Positions 57,662-64,000 of a stretch of DNA of 64,000 nucleotides are shown piece by piece. Within the stretch, counting starts at the first letter, position 1, and the number at the start of each line of letters is the position of its first letter. Origin of the DNA: Steinernema hermaphroditum (lineage: Eukaryota; Nematoda; Chromadorea; Rhabditida; Steinernematidae); NCBI GenBank assembly GCA_030435675.1, contig CM059623.1, positions 14,416,092 to 14,480,091 of the forward strand, written 5' to 3'. A program made the translations under genes and the position numbers. The notes beneath the pieces are model-generated. The model worked only from the letters and a program-made list of their open reading frames with translations, searched no databases and was not told the origin of the DNA.

Positions 57662-58417
57662 AACTTCCTGGCAGAGGCTGGATTACCTGAATCGGTCAAG
57701 TCACCGTTTTTTTTGTCACAAATTGTGGTACGTAGTGTCATCAAGGTACGCGAATCCGATAAAAAAAATAAACATGGCATGAAATGTGTATAGGAGAGAG
57801 GCTATGAAAGGTGATTGCAAGGACTTTCTTTCGCTTAGTAGCCCTCATGACATGCCTCAAATTGGACCTCACGACGTGGTGTACCTGATGAGTGGCGCTG
57901 TGGGAAACCGGGGGAGAAACGACGAAAGGGTTGTCCGACGAGATTCCGGTGTCAACTCCTGTGCGTGACTTAGACACGGGACACGACTTAGGAAAAAACA
58001 CCTTACATCCGTCCACAAGGGAACGGTACCCGGTTAGTACAAAAGCAACCACACACTGAACAACCAGCAATAACGAAAGTAGGAACGCCGCGCGGATGGC
58101 ACTCGCTCGCACGGCCGGGGCTACGGTATAGGGGCTTCGCGCCGGCAACAAAACACACGGGTTCTTAAATGGGTTCGACTCTAAATAGCGATAACCTCGT
58201 TTCATTTTCGGTTCAAAGTGAGCGCGATAAGATCGCTGGAAGATTGTTTTGCTGAACCTAACCCTATTGAACCGCGTTTCGCTGTGCTCCACCGTCTCCG
58301 GAACCAGCGCTTCGTGTCTCTGATGCGCGCGCACACTGATGGAATCCCTCGTAGCCTGAAGTCCGAAGAAGACCGGTCACTGAGGAGTGACAACGTATCG
58401 CAAGGCGTGAGCCTTTG

Positions 58418-58558
58418 ATACGAGAAATAAACTCGTAAAACTCGTTACATGGTATTTTCTTGAATTATGGGCCATGCCGCGTGTGTAACAAAGGCCGCAA
58501 AGGGTCAGATTGAGACCCTTCATGCCGAAGAAATCTGTCCAATCGTAAACCTTTCCCA
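58418..58558. repeat. Repeat block, second copy at 61707-61848
   Basis: GAGAAATAAACTCGTAAAAC to CGTAAACCTTTCCCA is shared with 61707-61848 at high identity. Both have broken minus frames reading GKVYDxT…HVTSFTSLF or similar, so they may be relics of an unknown multicopy gene. A linked block (ACTTGACCTGCATTCT…CAGAAC) occurs at 59390, 61575 and 61930. Confidence 0.65.
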
Positions 58559-58589
58559 CCAACAGCCCAAAAACCCTACTTCACCTCTT

Positions 58590-58704
58590 GAAAAATAGAG
58601 TGTCTTTCAAAATATTTCGAGATCTTTCAAAATTGAAAATCGACCGTTTTCTATTCTTCTATATGTGGAACATCTTGAAATATTTTGAAAGACGCTACAT
58701 TTTC
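58590..58704. mobile_element. Short MITE with 29-bp inverted ends
   Basis: The left end GAAAAATAGAGTGTCTTTCA and on to AAATATTTC is mirrored at the right by GAAATATTTTGAAAGACGCT and ACATTTTCC. A half-copy is at about 59447-59480. Confidence 0.65.
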
Positions 58705-59431
58705 CGGTGTCCGGCATGGAGCTTCTCTTCCCCTTTTGCGCTTCTGTAAGGCACGCACCCAGTGTATGCCTGAAGCACAGTGAATGCAGGCAAAAAATGA
58801 ATGCAAAAAGACGAAAATTAAGGTATCATTACTTATGCATTCATTTTTAGAATGCCTCTTTTGAAAATGTTGAAATTCTGTTCATTTTCGGTTCACCGGT
58901 ATGTTAGATGCTCTTTTAAATACGGTATTTCTCAAATGGACTTTCTTTCGCTGTATAGCCCTCATGGCATGCCTCAAATTGGACCTCACGACGTGGCGGA
59001 AAGAAGCTGAAACTTCTAAAAGTATCGAAAAAAATTGCATATGTGAAGCAGGCAATTTAGCGCTGCATAACTTGGATGAGAAGGTTTAGACTCCCACTAC
59101 CATACTCAACATAGTCTGCCTTCCAGAAATGAGACATCTCATGTGACTTAGGGTCTTGTGGGGCAATCATGAACCGCGAGAAACGTCGGCAACAAAACAC
59201 ACGGGTTCTTAAACGGGTTCGATTCTAAATAGCGATAACCTCGTTTCGTTTTCGGTTCAAAGTGAGCGCGATAAGATCGCTGGAAGATTGTTTTGCTGAA
59301 CGTAACCCTGTTGAACCGAGTTTCGCTGTGGAATCAGCTCTTCGTCTCTCGAATTCCCGCGCACACTTTACCTTCAACACGTAGGATCCCAACTTGACCT
59401 GCATTCTGCTCCCAGAACAAAGACGGCATTT

Positions 59432-59677
59432 TCAGTTTTTCCCCTTGAAAAATGGAGCGTCTTGTTTTGCAATATTTTGAAAGGAAGTTTGAAATTTGAA
59501 AGATACATCGTGTCTTTTGGAGCGAGGATTTTGTCCTTGTCGGTGATTGATTTTGTTCGGTTTCTGGGAGGCGCCTCGGTCAGAATAGCGCTCATACACA
59601 TAATACAGAGCATAGGTAGAGAGAAAGCAAACGCAGAGAAAGCAAACTAGCATAAGAACGTGGGGTTGGACTGTCAT
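59432..59677 (-). CDS. Small possible secreted or membrane ORF, unknown
   Basis: An 81-codon ATG frame starts with a hydrophobic segment (MLVCFLCVCFLSTYALYYVY) that could be a signal anchor, followed by a basic tail. The 3' end runs into a MITE half-copy, which argues against a conserved gene. No homology is recognised. Confidence 0.2.
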   Translation of the reverse strand: MTVQPHVLMLVCFLCVCFLSTYALYYVYERYSDRGASQKPNKINHRQGQNPRSKRHDVSFKFQTSFQNIAKQDAPFFKGKN

Positions 59678-59812
59678 AATGCTTGCAATGTTATTGTGTT
59701 CAAGATGCCCCTAGAAAATTTGAAATTCGGTCAGAATTCCGTCATGTTGTAAATACAACAATGTTTATATCTTTTATTTATTAGCTAAGCATAAATGATC
59801 AAAAACAGTGAT

Positions 59813-60745
59813 TTATATGAACAATATTCCAATTCTTTGCGTCCTCTCGAAACAACTCATCTCACTCTCGTTGGCCTCCTGTCGCATACAGTCAAAAAAC
59901 GCATACACACTGTGACTGTCTCCACCATACTTCAGCTTGTAAGGGTGCGATGGTTTTTTAAAGAGGGATTGCGGAAAGTAGAAGTGGTGCCTGCCGATCG
60001 GTTCGAATTCTTTTTGAGGACAAAGCTCTAATCTTTCCTTCAAGACCTGAACATAATTTGCGTTTTCGGATTTGAAGTACAAATCTTTCCCTCGAAGTGC
60101 TTCCTTATTTTGGGACCAGAATACTAGAAGTTCTTCGAGATGACTATCCATATCCATGAGGCACAAAGACCTGAACTGCGGTTGAGTAAGTGATAACTTA
60201 ACCATTTCCATCACTCTTCCTGAAAATGCTTCACTTTCGATGCGTAATTGGGTGAGGCGCCCGGTTTCGACAAGTCTCTTGCAAAGTGAGATCGCTTCAT
60301 CGTTGAGTTTTTTGCTGATTGATAGTCCTGTTAGTCGTTTACATGAGCATACCCAGTCGAACCACGCCTTACTAAAGGTAGCTCTCTTGAGGGCTAAGAA
60401 GTACATTGCATTGGGAAAGCAAATCCGATCGATGATTTCCTTGCTGACCTTGTCTTCATTATTCGTGACAATACGTATGCAAACGCTTGCGACAAATTTG
60501 TCCTTTTCAATCCAGAGGTGTTTGGGTACTTTGCCATTCCGATCCCAACGTTCCTCAACGATTTTTCGACTATTTCTAATATCAATGAGATTCTCTTTGA
60601 ACATCGATGTCATCTGCTGCGCGACAATTCCAAAGGTACCCGAAAATTCTTCAGCAGTTTCGCATAGCTGCGAAATCACGAAGTCTCGCGAATTCCATCC
60701 AAACCACAACACAGATTCGTAGAACGTGTAGGGAAGGGCATCCAT
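59813..60745 (-). CDS. Intact member of the 'LPYxFYESV' nematode-like family, copy D
   Basis: A single-exon frame of 310 codons from ATG 60745 (MDALPYTFYESVLWFGW) ends HSVYAFFDCMRQ…GILFI. It is very similar to copy C over the whole length, with near-identity in LTGLSISKKL…EAISLCKRL and FEPIGRHH. The upstream block is conserved: TATTAAAGC at about 60780, ACAACAG before the ATG, and GCGATGCACTC further up. No transmembrane segment or known catalytic motif is seen. An F-box/LRR-like adaptor role is a guess from overall form. The long uninterrupted frame, against two broken tandem copies, argues that this one is functional. Confidence 0.75.
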   Translation of the reverse strand: MDALPYTFYESVLWFGWNSRDFVISQLCETAEEFSGTFGIVAQQMTSMFKENLIDIRNSRKIVEERWDRNGKVPKHLWIEKDKFVASVCIRIVTNNEDKVSKEIIDRICFPNAMYFLALKRATFSKAWFDWVCSCKRLTGLSISKKLNDEAISLCKRLVETGRLTQLRIESEAFSGRVMEMVKLSLTQPQFRSLCLMDMDSHLEELLVFWSQNKEALRGKDLYFKSENANYVQVLKERLELCPQKEFEPIGRHHFYFPQSLFKKPSHPYKLKYGGDSHSVYAFFDCMRQEANESEMSCFERTQRIGILFI

Positions 60746-60989
60746 CGCCGGTGACTGTTGTACACATTTCAAAAACGAAGCTTTAATATCAAAACATCAC
60801 CACGAGTGCATCGCTAATCGAGAACGCGCAATTTCCGACTGTGATCGCATCGCACGGAGGACGTACTTGGAGGCATTCTCGCAATCTCCATGTTTATACG
60901 ATTCGTATAAAACTATCCTAACACTACCTGAAAACCGGCTAAAGCTTAAAGCTACACACAGCCCCGTTTTCTGCGTTGAAATGTACATA

Positions 60990-61513
60990 CAGGGTGATCG
61001 GAAAATACTGCAGTAAGTCATAGAAACATCTGTAACTTTTCACACAATGTAGGAGGCATATACCATTCGATAGAGCAGGAAATTCTAAATAAGATGTGAT
61101 CACTTCTGATCATGTGATTCTCTGTTGATTCCACTGAATCTTCTGTATCACCTTCTTTCTCAGCGTTGCTGTTCTGACGATGCGCAGTCGTGTGCTTCAC
61201 TCACAGTACTCGGTCCCTGCTGTCTCCTGGAAACGTTGAATGACCCATTGGACTTGAAAAATCTGGAATTTAAACAGCTTCGAAATTTCAGGATTCGGCG
61301 TTTCCAGCTTGTGGAGGGATATGATGGCGAAACGGCCCTCTTCGGATACCATTTTTTTCTGAGTAGCAGTAAGCGAATAGCAACGGCATTCAGCAGTTCT
61401 GGGTCAACATACGACGCAGAACACGAATCAAGCACTTATGAAAAGCGAAAATTCCAAAATCGGCAAAAAACTTCGCATACTCGGCTGACTTACAGTATTT
61501 TCCGATCACCCTG
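60990..61513. mobile_element. 524-bp mariner-like MITE with TA target duplication
   Basis: TA-CAGGGTGATCGGAAAATACTG at the left and CAGTATTTTCCGATCACCCTG-TA at the right are near-perfect terminal inverted repeats, differing by a 4-nt gap just inside (TGCAG). TA dinucleotides flank both ends (60988-60989 and 61514-61515), as for Tc1/mariner insertions. Internal ORFs (to 91 codons) are not recognisable transposase, so it is probably non-autonomous or decayed. Confidence 0.85.
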
Positions 61514-61706
61514 TAGAGGTATAAATACGATCATTGGAAGTGGTTCTGAGCATCACTTCCCCTTCAATCGTTAGGACCTCAACTTAACCTGCATTCTTGC
61601 CCCAGAACGATCTGGAAGACGAGAGTGAAATAATTAACCCTGATAAATATCATTCAGGATCCACAGATGCCTTGCCTGAAAAACTGTCAACGATAGAGAA
61701 TTAACT

Positions 61707-62060
61707 ATGAGAAATAAACTCGTAAAACTCGTTACATGGTATTTTCTTGAATGATGGGCCATGCCGCGTGCTTAACAGAGGCCCCAAAGGATCACATTGA
61801 GGCCCTTCATGCCGAATACCTGTCCGATCGTAAACCTTTCCCATGAAGAGCCTCCAACCCACGTTGAAAGGTACACGAATGCACAAATACGATCATTTGA
61901 AGTGCATCTGGGCTTCCCATTCGACACTTAGGACACCAAGTTGACCTTGTCCGGGTGCCAGAACGCGAAGACGGTATTTTCAGCTTTTTTTCGGATTCGC
62001 TCTTTATCGGATTTTGAGAGATCTGTTTTGCTTTCATTCGTAGCCTCAGGCAACTAGATG
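61707..62060. repeat. Second copy of the 58418 repeat and linked unique sequence
   Basis: 61707-61848 repeats 58418-58558. 61920-61985 repeats part of 59385-59450 (CAGAACGCGAAGACGGTATT and similar). The broken frames suggest an eroded multicopy gene, family unknown. Confidence 0.5.
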
Positions 62061-62292
62061 AGCAGAAGGAGTTCTGCATACGCTCTACAATGTGGAAACG
62101 ACAGAAAACGTCGGAAATCCCGTCTTCGAGAGTTCCGGGACCGGGATAATTACGAATCAGGATCCACAGACTTGTCTGCAAAACTGTTAGCGATAGAGAA
62201 TTCACTATGTGTTCGTAAATGTGCCCTGATGTTCGTTAGAAAAAATCAGATTCACCTCGTTTATTCAACAACACCTCATTATCTCTACTCAT

Positions 62293-62826
62293 TCAAACGT
62301 TATGAAATTCCCAATTCGATCCTGTATTAGCGCTCAGGTTTAACTTCATTTGGTCGATTGACTTCTTAATAGCCGCACAGCTCTTCTCCAACATCTCCCT
62401 CTTCCAGATGTCGATGCAAAGGGTGCTCGTGTCGGTGACCTGTCTATGACTTTCATTGCGATCTAAAGAGTTATTGAAGCTCCCAGCCCAGTGATTGTTG
62501 AAGGAGCGGAAGATGACTGAAAGGACCTCTATGGACTTCTTGAACTTCCTCCAGGCAGATTCATATTCACGTAGACGGCCTTCATGATTCTCACAGATTT
62601 CGAGCTCTAGGGCCTTGTTTGAGACATATTCTGTGATCAGTTCATCAAGAGAGTAATACAGCAGCTCTGCCTTCGATATGGCTTGGGAGTGATGCCAATC
62701 CATATTACACAGATCATGGATTATCTGGAGCACAACCACAAATTCCTTGCGTGTGATGGCCGTGGTGCTAAGGATCTTCTCCAAAGTGGGCTTGATAGTC
62801 ATCCAGGAGGTCTTAAATGTGGCCAT
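62293..62826 (-). CDS. Stand-alone cullin N-terminal-like protein, 177 residues
   Basis: An ATG frame ends at TGA 62295-62293. The pattern fits the first cullin repeats: an N-terminal WMTIKPTLEKIL helix, ELLYYSLDELITEYVSNKAL, LREYESAWRKFKKSIEVLSV, FRSFNNHW and LCIDIWKREMLEKS, matching the cullin sequence of Y-LxxYxxxHL, W-xxY…VLxxIFxYLNxxW and LALxxWR. In full cullins this part binds substrate-adaptor proteins. The RBX-binding winged helix and neddylation site are absent, since a cullin is normally about 750 residues. It could be a gene fragment, the first exon of a longer gene spliced onward, or a truncated paralogue that could compete for adaptors. The frame is clean, so recent decay is not evident. 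Confidence 0.6.
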   Translation of the reverse strand: MATFKTSWMTIKPTLEKILSTTAITRKEFVVVLQIIHDLCNMDWHHSQAISKAELLYYSLDELITEYVSNKALELEICENHEGRLREYESAWRKFKKSIEVLSVIFRSFNNHWAGSFNNSLDRNESHRQVTDTSTLCIDIWKREMLEKSCAAIKKSIDQMKLNLSANTGSNWEFHNV

Positions 62827-63270
62827 TTTCGATCAAAAGTTGAAAATGGAATGAGAAATATCCTTATTTGACAATAAAACGATGAGAAGCAATGCATCGG
62901 TCTGCAAAGCATCGCTTTGAGCGGAAGAAAATTGAGGTCAATATGGCCGATAATAAGAAAAAGCTGCTTTGAGAGAGGCGAAGACGAGACGAAAACAAAA
63001 ATAAGACGCATGGCCAGGAGATGAACCTCGCTTTTCGCATACACAACAACGAATACCGTACCCTTTAATCTTACAGAGGCCTATCGAAGAGATCCTCGTC
63101 AGTTGCCTGAGCGAGCAGGGGCGGATTACGGTAATTCACGTTTTTCGGTTTTTCGACTCTCTGTCGTTCGCACTCGATCGAGCGCTCTTCCAGAAAGAGG
63201 ACGTGCGTGTTCAGATTGCGATCATTGTGGCTTTTCGGGTGTTGTTCCTGTATATCTGCGCTAGCCTCAA
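62827..63270. other. Non-genic spacer
   Basis: No supported coding exon. It contains ATACCGTACCC (63053) and GATTACGGTAATTC (63124), two more members of the dispersed TACGGTA motif. Confidence 0.5.
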
Positions 63271-63745
63271 GCGATGAAGATGTCTAGGCTTTCTACAATG
63301 TGCTGTCTGCAAGCGGAGTAGTTTTGGGACACAAGACAGTTGCTCACGTGTCTTTTTGAACTAGCCGTTTATTCGCGCGTCTATCTCAATTCGAACGACA
63401 GAAGTGTCTAGACTTGCATTGTAAGCGAATCAGTTGTATTGCGTAGACTAAACGTCTAAGCGCGTCTATTTTTGTCAGCAGGCTTTTGCGAGCTGACAAT
63501 CCAGACGAGACTGTTAAGCGCGTGTATGCATGAGGAGAAACATGTCTAGATTCTAGACAGTAGACTCATTGCAAGCGGATCAATTGTAGCACTGAGATGA
63601 GACAGTTATGCGCGTGTCTGCATGTCTAGATTCTAGGCAGCAGACTCACTACAAGCGGATCAGTTCTAGCACTGAGATGAGGCAGTTATTCGCGTGTCTG
63701 TGTGCTAGACGCAAGCGTTCGCTATGTCTAGACTGTAGACAAAGA
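63271..63745. repeat. 80-bp minisatellite upstream of NDUFB3
   Basis: 63541-63620 and 63621-63700 are two adjacent 80-bp units at about 85-90% identity (CATGTCTAGATTCTAG…CAAGCGGATCA…GCGTGTCTG). More degenerate units precede (for example from about 63277 and 63405) and a partial one follows to 63740. Each unit carries a GTCTAGA palindrome and CGCGTGTCT. It lies 60-500 bp before the NDUFB3 start, so it forms part of the promoter region. Confidence 0.85.
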
Positions 63746-63787
63746 GACGCTCCGCATTACGTGTTTTCAGTCCAAATCGCACCCAAC

Positions 63788-63803
63788 TGTTGTCTATTTT
63801 CAG
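63788..63803 (+). promoter_or_regulatory. Probable spliced-leader acceptor of NDUFB3
   Basis: TTGTCTATTTTCAG ends at 63803, four bases before the ATG. No coding exon precedes it, which is the usual layout of a nematode trans-spliced housekeeping gene. Confidence 0.6.
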
Positions 63804-63807
63804 AATC

Positions 63808-64000
63808 ATGGGCGGAGGTCATCATCACGAACCGTTTCAAATCCCCAACTACACCATCTACAACAACTACCGTGACTTCCCGGAACTCGCCGCTCATGAA
63901 CGACGCCTGCAGAAAATCGGCTTGAAGGATCCGTGGATTCGCAATTACACGTATCTGTACGACAAGCAGTATCCCCATGTTCGTGGACAGTGGGCCCACT
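63808..64000 (+). CDS. NADH dehydrogenase (complex I) subunit NDUFB3/B12, 5' part
   Basis: 64 codons are present before the window ends. The start MGGGHHHEPFQIPNYTIYNN and the segment IGLKDPWIRNYTYLYD are hallmarks of the B12 accessory subunit of mitochondrial complex I, a single-span protein of the membrane arm. The histidine-rich N-terminus is typical of the family. The membrane helix and C-terminus lie beyond the window. The ATG follows directly after a trans-splice-like acceptor, which fixes the start. Confidence 0.9.
   Translation, partial: MGGGHHHEPFQIPNYTIYNNYRDFPELAAHERRLQKIGLKDPWIRNYTYLYDKQYPHVRGQWAH

Larger units (their letters stand above)
57820..59335. repeat. Duplicated blocks (two copies ~1.1 kb apart)
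   Basis: 57822-57885 matches 58938-59001 (ACTTTCTTTCGCT…CCTCATG(A/G)CATGCCTCAAAT, then TGGACCTCACGACGTGG). 58145-58290 matches 59188-59330 (GGCAACAAAACACACGGGTT … GAGCGCGATAAGATCGCTGG). The second copy has internal deletions. The region between OAC and copy D therefore grew by local duplication. Confidence 0.75.

Noticed and set aside
57741..58334. 197-codon minus-strand ORF
   Set aside because: It spans duplicated repeat blocks and its frame is not kept in the second copy.
63541..63700. CRISPR-like array
   Set aside because: Two adjacent 80-bp units with no spacers in a eukaryotic genome; an ordinary minisatellite.

Overview
This window looks like nuclear DNA from a chromadorean nematode. 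Introns are mostly 40-50 nt with TTTTCAG-type acceptors. Several first exons begin just after such an acceptor, as expected for spliced-leader trans-splicing. The gene content also fits: tandem arrestin-domain (ARRD-type) genes, an OAC-type acyltransferase-3/SGNH gene, a LIN-48/OVO zinc-finger gene, an NDUFB3 homologue and a multicopy nematode-like gene family. The genus cannot be fixed from the sequence alone. All exon models were built by hand from splice signals, reading phase and remembered family alignments; no search was run.

Layout. 0-2.8 kb holds transposon debris (a hAT transposase C-terminus) and a zinc-knuckle ORF. 2.8-5.3 kb holds an intact minus-strand TMEM177-like gene facing a scrambled plus-strand copy of its own exons, which is joined to a broken glycogen-debranching-enzyme (AGL) 3' fragment. 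5.7-8.6 kb holds two tandem arrestin-domain genes. 8.6-14 kb is non-genic. 14.0-35.7 kb is one very long ankyrin locus, best modelled as 24 exons and 1312 residues. It has six copies of one ~190-residue module and a C-terminal DPY-30-like motif. Its large introns contain SINE/MITE-like repeats and two nested pseudogenes. At 35.8 kb it meets, tail to tail, a complete minus-strand LIN-48/OVO zinc-finger gene (35.8-38.0 kb). 38-51 kb is a gene-poor stretch upstream of that gene, with periodic GC-rich islands and one orphan exon candidate. 51-61 kb carries two intact copies and one remnant of the family seen as pseudogenes in the ankyrin intron, with an OAC acyltransferase between them that has one frameshift. 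61-64 kb holds a mariner-type MITE, a lone cullin N-terminal ORF, an 80-bp minisatellite and the 5' part of NDUFB3.

How genes relate. Most genes look like independent housekeeping or developmental loci. The two arrestin genes are a tandem duplication and could be co-transcribed (230 nt gap). The TMEM177/AGL locus records a local rearrangement and could form a hairpin transcript. The OVO gene's poly(A) signal lies in the short space shared with the ankyrin gene's 3' end. The strongest candidates for something not yet described are the six-module ankyrin/DPY-30 protein, the TMEM177 inverted partial duplication, and the GC-rich island and TACGGTA motif landscape.
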